A DNA stretch of 64,000 nt from Clostridia bacterium (GCA_017466445.1 JAFTUC010000029.1:248001-312000); one strand, 5' to 3'; shown: positions 1 through 9,476, counted from the stretch's first letter. Program-made: numbers and translations. The notes: a model not told the origin generated them from the letters alone.

Positions 1-2071
1 CTGCCGCCTTTTTCGGCTCATTAAGAACGGGAACGAGAAGGTGCGGAAGCTTATTATAGGTATTGAGCTCGACCTTTTTTGGGTCGATAAGGATAAGCTT
101 GACCTCATCCGGCTTTGCTCTGTAAAGAAGGCTGATAAGAAGGCTGTTTATACATACCGACTTACCCATACCCGTAGCACCTGCTATCAGAAGGTGAGGC
201 ATCTTCGCGATATCGAGAAGCACCGGCTCGCCCGCGACGTTAACACCGAGCGCGCAGGTGACCTTGCTCTTTGCAGTTCTGAACTGCTCGGTATCTATAA
301 GGCTCCTGAGAAAGACGGTATCTCTGCATCTGTTAGGCACCTCGATACCGATAGCGACCTTGCCCGGGATGGGCTCGATACGGACTCCGCTCGTCTTCAT
401 ATGAAGCGCGATATCGTCAACTCGCCCCGATATCGAATTTACTCTGACACCTGCCTTAGGTGCGACCTCGTATCTTGTGATAGTAGGACCGTGCGAGATA
501 TGGACGATCTCGACGTCTACCTTAAAGCTCTTAAGCACCTCTACAAGGCGTCTTGCGTTTGCCTCAAGCTCCTCGGGGGAATCACCGTCGGAGGAGCTTC
601 CGATGCTGAGAAGATCGATAGGAGGAAGCTCGTACGGCTTCGTATCGGGCGAGGAAACGTCCTCACTTATGCCCTCACGCTCGACCTCCATCACCTCCGG
701 CTCAAGCGAATCGAACTCGTTCGGCGTTATCGTGGGCTGTATTTTTTCGACTTTTGCATTGTTTTCCGTTTCGGTCGATCTAAGCTCATTTCCGTCTATA
801 TCGTATTCCTTTTCTCCCGCGGGAATGATCTCACCGGGCTTCAGGGGCTGCTCGGAGAATATCTCCTTGACGTCCGAATCGTTCACGTCACGTGAGCTTA
901 TAACGCTTGCTACGGCGCCCACGCCTCTTGACGATCCTGCGGGTGTGACTGTAGCAGGCGGGATAGTCGGAGCGGGATCGGGGACCTTTTTATAGTCGCT
1001 GACCTGCTTCATATCGACAGAAGAGATCTCCACGTCCTTTTTGGTTTCCGTTTTAGGCGTATCGGCAGACGTGCTCGGTCTGTCGTAATAGGAAATAGGT
1101 GCCGCACCGACAACGGTTGCAGGCTCGGCATTTTTTGGCCCTTTTTCCCTTTTCTCGCGCTCGGCGCGTTCCTTTTCGATCCTTTCACGCTCCGCATTTT
1201 CCTTTGCGCGTCTCTGCTCGTCCTCCTTAAGAGCGGCTATACGTGCCTCCTTAAGAGCCTCCTCGCGCGCCTCCTCCTCGGCATTCGCCTGTTCTCTTGC
1301 GATCCTGCGTCTTTCCGCTCTCTGTGCGGACGATGCCTTTATGCGGCTCACGAGCATTTTAAAGAGTCTGACTATAGTCCTCCAGAGTCTTGTGGGAGTT
1401 ATCTCAAACATAAACATAAGTGATGCGACAAAGAGCATACCGATAAGCACCATCGATATCGCCTTAAAGCCCGCGTAGAGCATTCCGCCGATAAATCCGC
1501 CGATCACTCCGCCACCGCCGCCGCTTTTCGTGAACGCTCCGTTCCAGAAGACCTCAAGGTTCCAGAATTTTACGCTTCTGCTAAAAAATCCGAAGGTAAG
1601 ACCGATGGTCTGTATAAGCGACGAAAGGGTGGAAAGGAGAAATACTCCGATAAAAAGCTTTGGGACAACGATGTCACGCGCAACGCTTCTCTTCCAAAGT
1701 GCGGCATGCACTCCGAAAACGACAGGAACGAGCCACGCCGAGTATCCGAAAAGCCCGTAAAGTCCCTTGCAGGTATAATATCCGATAGGTCCCGATATAG
1801 CGGCAGTTCCCTTTCTCAGATCGGTAAGCAGCAGGCAGAAGGCAAAAAACACCGCAAGCAGTACCATTACAAACATCATCGCCTGATTTCCGAGACTGTC
1901 GGGATTCGGTGCCTTCACGCTCCTGTGTCCTTCATCGCGCGAAGGCTCGGGAGAGCGCTTTTCCCTTCTCTGGATAAATGAATTTTCTCTTTTATTTCTT
2001 TCTCTTTTCGATTCTATAAGATCGTTTTCGCTTTTTTTAGTGCTTTTCTTATTTGCCACTGCTCGGGTCAT
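1..2071 (-). CDS. ftsK: FtsK/SpoIIIE-type DNA translocase, C-terminal part cut off by the window edge
   Basis: Membrane-anchored hexameric DNA pump that moves chromosomal DNA through the division or sporulation septum. Reading the minus strand from 2071 gives a basic N-terminus, several hydrophobic segments (about residues 60-190), a long charged and proline-rich linker (about 240-480, with an Ala/Glu/Arg-rich probable coiled coil), then the start of the motor. The Walker A motif GATGMGKS lies near residue 634 and is followed by LILIDPKKVEL, typical of the family. About 690 residues are visible; the rest of the ATPase and the gamma domain lie outside the window. ATG at 2071 has AAAGGG immediately before it; an in-frame GTG at 2059 is an alternative start. 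It follows uppP by 40 bases on the same strand, so the two are probably co-transcribed. FtsK and SpoIIIE cannot be told apart here. Confidence 0.93.
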   Translation of the reverse strand, partial: MTRAVANKKSTKKSENDLIESKRERNKRENSFIQRREKRSPEPSRDEGHRSVKAPNPDSLGNQAMMFVMVLLAVFFAFCLLLTDLRKGTAAISGPIGYYTCKGLYGLFGYSAWLVPVVFGVHAALWKRSVARDIVVPKLFIGVFLLSTLSSLIQTIGLTFGFFSRSVKFWNLEVFWNGAFTKSGGGGGVIGGFIGGMLYAGFKAISMVLIGMLFVASLMFMFEITPTRLWRTIVRLFKMLVSRIKASSAQRAERRRIAREQANAEEEAREEALKEARIAALKEDEQRRAKENAERERIEKERAEREKREKGPKNAEPATVVGAAPISYYDRPSTSADTPKTETKKDVEISSVDMKQVSDYKKVPDPAPTIPPATVTPAGSSRGVGAVASVISSRDVNDSDVKEIFSEQPLKPGEIIPAGEKEYDIDGNELRSTETENNAKVEKIQPTITPNEFDSLEPEVMEVEREGISEDVSSPDTKPYELPPIDLLSIGSSSDGDSPEELEANARRLVEVLKSFKVDVEIVHISHGPTITRYEVAPKAGVRVNSISGRVDDIALHMKTSGVRIEPIPGKVAIGIEVPNRCRDTVFLRSLIDTEQFRTAKSKVTCALGVNVAGEPVLLDIAKMPHLLIAGATGMGKSVCINSLLISLLYRAKPDEVKLILIDPKKVELNTYNKLPHLLVPVLNEPKKAA

Positions 2072-2111
2072 CCCTTTCTTTTCATTTATCTTTATCTTGA
2101 CTTACTTTAAT

Positions 2112-2954
2112 TTACTTTAATCTTGTGAATATATCCCACGCCACGGTAAGTGCGCCAACTGCGAAGCAGTAATAGGAAAATATTCTGAAATTTGATTTTT
2201 TCGATATGTATCCGAGGATCTTTATAGCGCATATTCCGACTATCGTCGAAGCTATCATTCCGACGATATATATCCCAAGAGTCTTTCCGTCGGGAACGTC
2301 CGCAAAGAAATCGGGAAGCTTCAGCACAGACGCGCCGAGAATAGCCGGAAGCGAGAGCAAGAACGAAAATCTTACCGCCTGCGTACGGTCAAGTCCGCTG
2401 AAAAGTCCGCCCGTGATTGTAGATCCCGAGCGCGAGATTCCGGGAAGCACCGCAAACATCTGGCACACGCCTATTAAAAGCGCATGCTTTGGCTTCATTT
2501 CGTCAAGCGTGCGGTTTCCTCTCGATATCTTATCCGATATCATAAGCACGAGTCCGTTAAATATAAGCAGAGCACCGACTATCGAAAGATAAGATGACAG
2601 CGCATCTATCTTATCGTCGACAAGTGCGGTCAGAACTATCGGCAGAGTCGCTATAACGAGAAAGATAATGAGTCTTTCATGCGTGGAATAGCTGCTCATT
2701 TTGAAATTTCCCTTGAATACCTTCTTAAGCAAGGTAAAAAACGCCTTTATAAGCTCTATAACGTCTTTAAAATAAACTATGACCACTGCAAGAAGAGTTC
2801 CAACGTGCAAAAGAACATTGAAGGCTACTATATCCATACCGGAACCGAAGCCGCTGAGATTTTGTGCGATGGCAAGGTGCCCTGAGCTCGAAATGGGCAG
2901 AAATTCGGCGATCCCCTGTATTATACCGTAAAAAACAGCCTCAAATATTGTCAT
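2112..2954 (-). CDS. uppP: Undecaprenyl-diphosphatase UppP (BacA)
   Basis: Integral membrane enzyme that dephosphorylates undecaprenyl pyrophosphate to recycle the lipid carrier of peptidoglycan synthesis; overexpression in other bacteria gives bacitracin resistance. The 280-residue product has the normal family length and both signature motifs: EFLPISSSGHL near residues 17-27 and PGISRSGST near residue 170, with multiple transmembrane helices throughout. The start is supported by GGAGG about 10 bases upstream. A TTGCTT-17-TAAAAT promoter lies just upstream, and ftsK follows 40 bases downstream, so this is probably the first gene of a uppP-ftsK unit. Confidence 0.97.
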   Translation of the reverse strand: MTIFEAVFYGIIQGIAEFLPISSSGHLAIAQNLSGFGSGMDIVAFNVLLHVGTLLAVVIVYFKDVIELIKAFFTLLKKVFKGNFKMSSYSTHERLIIFLVIATLPIVLTALVDDKIDALSSYLSIVGALLIFNGLVLMISDKISRGNRTLDEMKPKHALLIGVCQMFAVLPGISRSGSTITGGLFSGLDRTQAVRFSFLLSLPAILGASVLKLPDFFADVPDGKTLGIYIVGMIASTIVGICAIKILGYISKKSNFRIFSYYCFAVGALTVAWDIFTRLK

Positions 2955-3024
2955 TTACAAAGTACCTCCAAGCAAAATTCATCAACTGTTCCAAGCGTGC
3001 GACGATACATAGATATTCATTTTA

Positions 3025-3053
3025 ATTTTAACATATTACATATAAAAAAGCAA
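3025..3053 (-). promoter_or_regulatory. Probable promoter of uppP-ftsK
   Basis: On the minus strand, TTGCTT (3053-3048), a 17-base spacer and TAAAAT (3030-3025), in an AT-rich stretch about 70 bases upstream of the uppP start and just after the mltG terminator. Confidence 0.55.
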
Positions 3054-3117
3054 GTGGAAAAGGCAAAGAAATTCACCTCTTTTTATGACAAAGTATGCTT
3101 TTTTTCGATTTTTTCGC

Positions 3118-3152
3118 AAAAAGTCACCGCTTCCGAAGGAGCTCGGAAGCGG
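3118..3152 (-). terminator. Rho-independent terminator of mltG
   Basis: Ten-base-pair stem (3127-3136 with 3143-3152), six-base loop, followed on the minus strand by a run of T at 3122-3118. It lies 15 bases after the mltG stop codon. Confidence 0.85.
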
Positions 3153-3166
3153 CACCGTGATCGTTA

Positions 3167-4663
3167 TCAGATATTTTCATCGTACTCATCGTCACCGAAG
3201 AGCTTTTGGTCTACCTTAAGCAGCTCCTCAGGGGACATACTGCTATACATAACGTGTTCCTCGTAGGTCTTCGAATAGACGAGATATCCGTTCGACTTTG
3301 ATATAAAGTAATAGAAATTTTGATCTGCCGGATAGAGCGCCGCCTTTATCGCCGTAAGCGAAGGACTGCATATCGGTCCGGGCGTAAATCCGGGGTATTT
3401 TCTCGTATTATACTGAGAGTCGAGATCGAGATCCTCTTTTGTGATCTCGGCGTGCACCGCACCCTCTACGTGTCTGAAATAGTACTGAAGGGTAACGTCG
3501 CTCTCGAATTTGGGAAATTCGCTCTTTTTCTTAAGACGGTTATGGAAAACTGCCGAAACGAACTCAAAATCAGCGGCGTATTTTGCCTCTGCCTGTATCA
3601 TGGAGGCGAGGATCATCGCCTCGTCAACGGTTATTCCGAGCTCCTTGCACCGAGCTTCATATTCCCTTGCAAATTTCGCGTTAAAGTTTCTCAGTATCTT
3701 ATCAAGCACCGCCTTTTCGCTACTGTTCGTATAGAAGAGGTAGGTGTCCGGATAAAGATATCCGTCAAGTCTGTAGAAGCGCTCGTCGTGCATATTTTCA
3801 TTTGTGAGCGGCTTTAGGAACCAATAATCAAACTCGGCGTTTTCTATCGCGTCATAAAAGCCCTCCTTCGTGCCTATTCCCTTGGAAACGAAGAGCTCGA
3901 TAATATCGTCGGTCGTATATCCCTCGGGTATAGTGATCCATATCGTCTCTCTCGGAGGAACGGGATCAAGGAATGAAAGTATTACGTCGTAGTTGTTTGC
4001 CGCCGAAAACGTGTAGGTCCCCTTTTTAAGCCCGAATTCTCCGTCATTTTTAAGCTTCACGTAAAACTCAAAAAATTCGGGATACTTTATCGCTCCCGCC
4101 TCGTGAAGGAGCTTTGAAAGCTCGTCAAGCGACATATTCGGATTGTCGATAGTCACGGTGACCATCGTTTCCTCTGTCGGAGTTCCCTTAGGGAATTTCT
4201 GGAATCCGAACGCATCGTTTGCTCTCGTTATGAGATAAAACGCGAGCAAAAGGGCAAGGACGACAACGACCATCACGTATATTATCGTAAACGAGAAGCT
4301 TCTTACGGTAACGCCTCTTTCTTTTACGATCTTTTCCTTGACGATCTCCTTTACCTTTTCCTTTTCCTCGTTATCCGAATTGTCGCCACCTCTCACCTCA
4401 ATACCGAGAGAGGATTCATCCAAGGCATCCTGCGTATCGGACAAAATATCGTCATCCGCTCCGAAGGAAAGATTTCCTCCGAGCGTATCGCTACGCGCAA
4501 AAAGGTTCTTTTCCTCGACAGTGTCGGGAAGATCCGACTCAGGCGCAATATTCTCGTCAGGCGCTTTGCTCACGTCCTCGGTAATTTCAGAAGACGCATT
4601 CTCATCATCTTCCAAGATCTCGGAAACGGGATCTATTTCATTTATCTCATTTTTGTCCGACAT
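3167..4663 (-). CDS. mltG: Endolytic murein transglycosylase MltG (YceG-like)
   Basis: Membrane-bound lytic transglycosylase that cleaves nascent glycan strands and is thought to set their length. The 498-residue product has a long acidic cytoplasmic N-terminus (about 1-120), one transmembrane helix (about 125-147), then an extracytoplasmic YceG domain. The family motif LDGYLYPDTYLF and the segment ILASMIQAEA near residue 353, which carries the expected catalytic Glu, are both visible, as is PGPICSPSLTAIKAAL near the C-terminus. The acidic N-terminal extension is longer than in E. coli MltG but common in Clostridia. The start has GAAGGA a few bases upstream. A strong hairpin terminator follows the gene. 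Confidence 0.95.
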   Translation of the reverse strand: MSDKNEINEIDPVSEILEDDENASSEITEDVSKAPDENIAPESDLPDTVEEKNLFARSDTLGGNLSFGADDDILSDTQDALDESSLGIEVRGGDNSDNEEKEKVKEIVKEKIVKERGVTVRSFSFTIIYVMVVVVLALLLAFYLITRANDAFGFQKFPKGTPTEETMVTVTIDNPNMSLDELSKLLHEAGAIKYPEFFEFYVKLKNDGEFGLKKGTYTFSAANNYDVILSFLDPVPPRETIWITIPEGYTTDDIIELFVSKGIGTKEGFYDAIENAEFDYWFLKPLTNENMHDERFYRLDGYLYPDTYLFYTNSSEKAVLDKILRNFNAKFAREYEARCKELGITVDEAMILASMIQAEAKYAADFEFVSAVFHNRLKKKSEFPKFESDVTLQYYFRHVEGAVHAEITKEDLDLDSQYNTRKYPGFTPGPICSPSLTAIKAALYPADQNFYYFISKSNGYLVYSKTYEEHVMYSSMSPEELLKVDQKLFGDDEYDENI

Positions 4664-4748
4664 AGGATCCTTCCCCTTTCTCCGATATATCGGGATTTAA
4701 ACGTAGATATTTTTTGTCTCGCGCATATTTTTTATACGCAGACCGGCA

Positions 4749-5633
4749 TTATTTCGCCTGATTTTTGTAAAATTCTATCTTATCTACGACCGCTTTTGCG
4801 CTTTCGTAAAGATAGCGTGCCATTGCCGGTCTGAATTCCTTTTGCAGATCAAAGTAGGAATTATCCGCCTCAAGCGTAAATATACCGCTATAATCGATAT
4901 CGGCAAGCGCCTTTGCGACGCTGTCCCAATCGATCTTTCCGAATCCGATACCGAGGTGCTTATCCGCAACGTTATCGTTATCGTGGACGTGAAGAGCTCC
5001 AAGACGGTCATGTCCGAGAATACGGATGGCATCTGCGGCGGGCACTCCGAGAACTCCGCAGTGTCCGATATCAAGGCAGCAGGTAAACGTATCGCTGTCA
5101 AGGGTATCGAAATAATCTATAAATCCGCCGTCCCATCCGCAGACCGAGGGAATTATCTTCTTTTCGACATCGTCCCACTGGAACATATTCTCGAGACAGA
5201 TCCTCACACCGTATTTTTTAGCGACAGGCTCAAGGATTTTATAATATTCGAGATTTATCTCGCGAAGCTTTTCCTTGTTTTCACTATAAGGAATATGGTG
5301 TATCGGGTGGATAACAAGAGTATCGACTCCGAGGATAGAGGATATCTCTATCGTTCTTTCCATAAGCGGAACGATATCTCTTTTGTAATTATCGTGCTCG
5401 TCCTTACTGAAGCCGAATCTGGCATGCGCCTGATTATAGAACATACCGATAGATTCGGCATAGCTCTTCAAATCTCTTGCAAACTCTTCCCCACCGGGAG
5501 CGGTGATCTCATCAGCAATCGGTCCGAAAAAGCTGAAATCGGCGCAATCAAATCCCGCGTCTTTAATTATCTTAAGCGCTTCTTTGGGTCCATATTGTTT
5601 TGTAAGCACAGAAGTTTGCGTAGATATTAACAT
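4749..5633 (-). CDS. Sugar phosphate isomerase/epimerase, xylose-isomerase-like TIM barrel
   Basis: Member of the AP endonuclease 2 / xylose-isomerase-like TIM-barrel superfamily, whose members isomerise or epimerise sugars and inositols with a divalent metal. Family features visible in the 294-residue product are LGVDTLVIHP, VRICLENMF, CCLDIGHCGV (metal-ligand Asp and His), LGALHVHDND and FTLEADN. The ATG at 5633 is preferred over an upstream in-frame TTG at 5654, which would overlap the preceding stop; GAAAGGG lies about 12 bases upstream of the ATG. It sits 23 bases downstream of a second, sequence-divergent barrel protein, so the two are probably co-expressed. Substrate cannot be deduced. 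Confidence 0.85.
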   Translation of the reverse strand: MLISTQTSVLTKQYGPKEALKIIKDAGFDCADFSFFGPIADEITAPGGEEFARDLKSYAESIGMFYNQAHARFGFSKDEHDNYKRDIVPLMERTIEISSILGVDTLVIHPIHHIPYSENKEKLREINLEYYKILEPVAKKYGVRICLENMFQWDDVEKKIIPSVCGWDGGFIDYFDTLDSDTFTCCLDIGHCGVLGVPAADAIRILGHDRLGALHVHDNDNVADKHLGIGFGKIDWDSVAKALADIDYSGIFTLEADNSYFDLQKEFRPAMARYLYESAKAVVDKIEFYKNQAK

Positions 5634-5656
5634 ACTAAAAGTTCGCCCTTTCAAAA

Positions 5657-6379
5657 TTACTTTTCAAGTGTTCTGAGATACTTGATGCAGACTGCGATCT
5701 CTTCGGGTCCTGAAGGATCAAGATTTTCGCTCTCTACGACCATAACGAGTCCGAGCTCCTTAGCCTTCTCGTAAACAGCGGCAACGGGTGCGCCGCCCTG
5801 TCCGAGAGGTCTGCCCTGACCGCCCGGGAATCCGTCCTTGACGTGCACGCAAGACATTCTTCCCTTATATTTTTCAAGCACCTCGATAGGATCGAGATCC
5901 GCGTTATATACCCAGTAGGTATCGATCTCGAAGGCAATATTTGTGCGCTTTGCGATCTCGTCGTGGATTATCTTTCCGTAATCGGTCATGATAAATTCAT
6001 GGGAATGGTTGTGATAACCGAGCTCGATCCCTTCTTTTTCCATAATAGGCTGGATATAGTTGATAAAATCGATAAACGCATCAAGCTTTTCCTCCGTACT
6101 GAGATCGGCACCGGGGATTATGAATCGGGGATTTCCGATAGCCTTATGGAAGGCGAGCGTCTCCTCGAAATTGTCTCTGAGCGATTCCCATCCGGAATGC
6201 GTTCCCGAGATCTTAAGTCCGTGCTTTTTGAGCATTGCGTTGATATCGTCCGCACTGTGATTGAAGAAGCCTGCGAATTCAACGTAGGAGTAGCCTACTT
6301 CAGCGACCTTAGCAAGTGCAAGATCCATATCTGTTTTCGTTACGTCTCTAAGCGAGTACATCTGAACCGAATATTCCAT
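5657..6379 (-). CDS. Sugar phosphate isomerase/epimerase (IolE-like TIM barrel)
   Basis: A 240-residue TIM-barrel protein of the xylose-isomerase-like superfamily. It begins MEYSVQMYSLRDV, a start typical of IolE-like and YcjR-like proteins, and contains GYSYVEFAGF, LGYHNHSHEF, AFEIDTYWVY and MSCVHVKDG, which carry the expected metal-binding Glu, His and Asp residues. The ATG at 6379 has GAAAGGA nine bases upstream and is preferred over an in-frame GTG further up. It is followed closely by a second barrel gene and preceded by an acyl-CoA ligase. A role in sugar or inositol catabolism is an inference from family only. Confidence 0.85.
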   Translation of the reverse strand: MEYSVQMYSLRDVTKTDMDLALAKVAEVGYSYVEFAGFFNHSADDINAMLKKHGLKISGTHSGWESLRDNFEETLAFHKAIGNPRFIIPGADLSTEEKLDAFIDFINYIQPIMEKEGIELGYHNHSHEFIMTDYGKIIHDEIAKRTNIAFEIDTYWVYNADLDPIEVLEKYKGRMSCVHVKDGFPGGQGRPLGQGGAPVAAVYEKAKELGLVMVVESENLDPSGPEEIAVCIKYLRTLEK

Positions 6380-6414
6380 AATTTTTATTCCTTTCAATAT
6401 GATCACAAAACAGA

Positions 6415-8118
6415 TCAGCTCTGCTGTGACTTAATATATTTTTCCATATCTCTCATTCTTATCTCCGCACGGCGGACCTTTCCGCTGGTGGTCTTGGGAA
6501 GAGAGTCAACAAACTCGATAACTCTGGGATATTTATAAGGAGCCGTATTTTTCTTAACGTAATTCTGTAGTTCCTTTACAAGCTCAGGCGTTCCCTCGTA
6601 GCCCTTTTTAAGTACGATGGTAGCCTTGACGTTGAAGCCCCTTACGGGGTCTGGAACTCCGGTGACCGCAACCTCAAGCACCGAAGGATGCTCGATAAGC
6701 ACGCTCTCGATCTCAAACGGTCCGATACGGTATCCTGACGATTTTATGATATCGTCATTTCTTCCGACGTAGTGTATGTATCCGATCTCGTCCTTATATG
6801 CGGTGTCGCCCGTGTGGAAAAAGCCTCCGTAGTAGATAGTTTTTGTGTCTTCGACCTTTTTATTATAGCTATGACAAAGTCCTACTTGACGGGTAGCATA
6901 CTCCGTTTTTACGCATATTTCTCCAACCTGACCTACAGGACAGTCCTCGCCGTCAGCGTCAATAATATGTACGTCAATGTGTGGCGCAGATTTACCGATA
7001 GCCCCGAGCACAGGTTTCATATAAGGGTAGAATGTTCCGATAGCTATCGTAGTCTCGGTCTGTCCGAAGCCCTCATAAATATCGAGTCCTGTCTGCTCCT
7101 TCCATGTGTTATATATCTCGGGATTAAGCGCTTCGCCTGCCGTGCAGCAGTGAACGAGCGATGAAAGATCGTATTTTCTGACATCGTTTTGAAGAATAAA
7201 TCTGTACATAGTAGGCGGAACGCAGAAGGTCGTAACCTTGTATTTATCGAGCACTGCGAGGATATCCGCGCCGTTGAATTTGTCGAAATCATAGACCATC
7301 ACGGCACTTTCTCCAAACCATTGACCGTACATCTTACCCCAAAGCGATTTAAGCCATCCTGTATCAGACACGGTAAAATGAAGTCCGCCGTCGACAACTC
7401 TGTGCCAGAACACTCCGGTCATAATATGTCCGAGAGGATATCTGAAATCGTGCGCGACCATTTTGGGATAGCTTGTAGTTCCCGAAGAGAACGAAAGAAG
7501 CATAATATCGGTCGCCTTGATAGCATTTTCTCCCGTAGGTCGCTCCCATCCGTCCGAGCTTGTCGCTTCAAATTCAGCTTCAAAATCACGCCAACCCTCG
7601 CCCGCGTCCTTATGTCCGATAACGAGCTTATGCTGAACAGTGGTGCACTCAGATGCGCCCTCATCATAATATTTGGTGCAATCACCGTGATCGGTAATTA
7701 CTACCGCCTTTATTTCCGCTTTATTGCAGCGGTAAATATAGTCCTTCGCCATAAGCATATCGGTCGCCTGAACGGTTATCGCCCCGATCTTATGAAGACC
7801 CATTATACAGAACCAAAAAAGATAATGGCGGCGAAGAACAAGGAGCACGCTATCACCCTTTTTGATCCCGAGCGAGGTGAAATAGTTCGCCGCTCTGTCC
7901 GATTCTCTTGAAACATCGGCAAAGGTGAAGGTCTTTTCGCTTCCGTCCGCTCCGAGCCAAACGAGCGCCCTCTTATCGGGCTTTTCCTTTGCAAGAACGT
8001 CTATAACGTCGTAGGCAAAATTGAAGTCATCTCCGTAATTAAATTTAACATTGCGGAGCTCATCCATTGTTTTGAAATCGTCCCTGTGTTTTCCTATAAA
8101 TCTTTCGTATATTGGCAT
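6415..8118 (-). CDS. AMP-forming acyl-CoA synthetase (acetyl/medium-chain acyl-CoA ligase type)
   Basis: Adenylate-forming enzyme that activates a carboxylic acid with ATP and ligates it to CoA. The 567-residue product has the P-loop-like motif LSFSSGTTSYPK (near residue 210), the A5 motif EGFGQTET, the hinge region HTGDTAYKDEIGYIHYVGR and the C-terminal catalytic lysine motif PKTTSGKVRR. Length and motifs fit the ACSM / acetyl-CoA-synthetase-like subgroup; the natural acid is unknown. The ATG at 8118 has GAAAGGA ten bases upstream. The gene lies 39 bases after a regulator with an XRE helix-turn-helix and cupin domain on the same strand, a pairing that suggests that regulator senses the ligase substrate or product. 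Confidence 0.93.
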   Translation of the reverse strand: MPIYERFIGKHRDDFKTMDELRNVKFNYGDDFNFAYDVIDVLAKEKPDKRALVWLGADGSEKTFTFADVSRESDRAANYFTSLGIKKGDSVLLVLRRHYLFWFCIMGLHKIGAITVQATDMLMAKDYIYRCNKAEIKAVVITDHGDCTKYYDEGASECTTVQHKLVIGHKDAGEGWRDFEAEFEATSSDGWERPTGENAIKATDIMLLSFSSGTTSYPKMVAHDFRYPLGHIMTGVFWHRVVDGGLHFTVSDTGWLKSLWGKMYGQWFGESAVMVYDFDKFNGADILAVLDKYKVTTFCVPPTMYRFILQNDVRKYDLSSLVHCCTAGEALNPEIYNTWKEQTGLDIYEGFGQTETTIAIGTFYPYMKPVLGAIGKSAPHIDVHIIDADGEDCPVGQVGEICVKTEYATRQVGLCHSYNKKVEDTKTIYYGGFFHTGDTAYKDEIGYIHYVGRNDDIIKSSGYRIGPFEIESVLIEHPSVLEVAVTGVPDPVRGFNVKATIVLKKGYEGTPELVKELQNYVKKNTAPYKYPRVIEFVDSLPKTTSGKVRRAEIRMRDMEKYIKSQQS

Positions 8119-8157
8119 TTTTATCAAATCCTTTCGAGATCAAGACTGCACAGGACC

Positions 8158-8709
8158 TTATTTCATAACCACTGCGATAAAACGCGCGGGCTTTCCGTCA
8201 AGCGCTTTTTCGGCATGCGGAACTCCCGAATCGAAGTAAACGCTGTCACCCTCTTCAAGCTCATATGTGATCTCACCGATTTTGAAGAGCATCCTGCCTT
8301 CGATGATATAATTGAACTCCTGACCCTCGTGCGAGTTGAGAGGAGGAAGATCATCTCCGGGTTCGACGGTTACGAGAAAAGGTTCTGCTTTTTTATTTTT
8401 GAATGTGAAGGCAAGGTGCTTATAGTCGTACGCCTTATTACGCGTAACAGCGAATCCCTGCCCCTTTTTAACCATTGAGCAGATTGAAAGCTTTGGAGAC
8501 TCCCCACTCATAATATCGAGTACATCCACCCCGAGTATTTCTGCACAGTTGTACAGAAAACTGAATGAAAAATCTTTTTCTCCGTTCTCGTACGCAATAT
8601 ACTTTTCAACCGGAACTCCGAGCCGCTCTGCCATCGTGGCAGGCGTCATATCGCAAACCTCGCGAAGTGTCGCAAGTCGGAGACCGATTTCTTTGATTTG
8701 TTCAGTCAT
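8158..8709 (-). CDS. XRE-family transcriptional regulator with C-terminal cupin domain
   Basis: A 183-residue DNA-binding regulator. Residues about 8-65 form an XRE helix-turn-helix (LRLATLREVCDMTPATMAER, then a recognition-helix segment and ENGEKDFSFSFLYNCAEILG). Residues about 110-180 form a cupin_2 barrel with HEGQEFNYIIEG and LEEGDSVYFDSGVPHAE, including the usual His/Glu ligands. Such proteins (PuuR/SutR type) normally repress or activate a neighbouring catabolic gene in response to a small ligand. Here the neighbour is the acyl-CoA ligase 39 bases downstream, so autoregulation of this pair is likely. GGAAAGGA lies upstream of the ATG. Confidence 0.9.
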   Translation of the reverse strand: MTEQIKEIGLRLATLREVCDMTPATMAERLGVPVEKYIAYENGEKDFSFSFLYNCAEILGVDVLDIMSGESPKLSICSMVKKGQGFAVTRNKAYDYKHLAFTFKNKKAEPFLVTVEPGDDLPPLNSHEGQEFNYIIEGRMLFKIGEITYELEEGDSVYFDSGVPHAEKALDGKPARFIAVVMK

Positions 8710-8751
8710 ATCTGTATGGCCGTCCTTTCCGTTCCTATTTTCATTCTGAGC

Positions 8752-9438
8752 TTAAAGCTCACCGCCAAGAAACTTCACCGCGCGTTCGGGAGAATCCTTT
8801 GCATCTCCCCACGGCTCGTTCTCATAACGGTAGTCGTATTTTTTGCAGAACCAGCTTACGTCATCGCAAAGCTTTTCAAGCACCGCATCCATTTTTTCAT
8901 GCGTTATCTCGGCAAATTCCTTATAGACTTTTTTTGGCATCTCCTGCTTTGCGCACTCGATAAGACGGGCGCAGTGCGAGAGACAGAAATATTTTTGAGA
9001 GTCGAATTTATTTCTGAACTCCTCATCGGTCTCCCACATATAGACCATATTGGAAACGAGCCTTGTGAAATTGCCCTCCGTTCTGTCACACACGTAGCAG
9101 CTGAAGTTGAGAGCATCGATACGCTTTACCGCCTTTTCGGGAGACGCACGCCTTGATGATATCTCCGAGCGGAGCTCGTCAAGGTGACTTTCGAGCATGA
9201 GAGCGAGAGGAAGTCTTTTTCCGTTTGTGAGCATCTTATCGAAGTGACGGGAGCAAAATCCGAGTCGGTTGGTCTTTATTCTGACGTCGGGCTCCATCAT
9301 AGACGCTCCGAGAATGAGCGAAAGCTCATCATTTTCAAGCTTTTTGTAAAGATTACAGAGTGGGCAGCTTATCTCGTCGCTTGCCGCGCGAGCCTCAAGC
9401 TCCTCGTTTATCGGTATCGTATAGATAGTTTCTGCCAT
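8752..9438 (-). CDS. DUF6062 family protein, cysteine-rich, probably metal-binding
   Basis: A 228-residue soluble protein without membrane segments. It has two internal half-repeats with the same layout: CPLC followed by FCSRHF, and CYVC followed by FCLSHC. The paired CxxC and CxxxH units suggest two zinc or iron-sulfur sites. I recognise this as the DUF6062 family found in Clostridia; no biochemical function is established that I know of. It lies 42 bases downstream-oriented of the XRE-cupin gene on the same strand, with an intergenic hairpin of the local repeat family separating it from the sugar pyrophosphorylase upstream. Confidence 0.75.
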   Translation of the reverse strand: MAETIYTIPINEELEARAASDEISCPLCNLYKKLENDELSLILGASMMEPDVRIKTNRLGFCSRHFDKMLTNGKRLPLALMLESHLDELRSEISSRRASPEKAVKRIDALNFSCYVCDRTEGNFTRLVSNMVYMWETDEEFRNKFDSQKYFCLSHCARLIECAKQEMPKKVYKEFAEITHEKMDAVLEKLCDDVSWFCKKYDYRYENEPWGDAKDSPERAVKFLGGEL

Positions 9439-9451
9439 TTCGTTTTATTTT

Positions 9452-9476
9452 CGGGAGACCGCAAGAGGATCTCCCG
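9452..9476. repeat. Intergenic hairpin repeat (copy 1)
   Basis: CGGGAGACC and GGATCTCCCG form an imperfect stem at 9452-9460 and 9467-9476, next to CCCTTCAAAAATTTT. The flank resembles the intergenic hairpins at 46011, 49705 and 54073. It lacks a convincing T-tract on either strand, so it is probably not a simple terminator. Confidence 0.5.
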
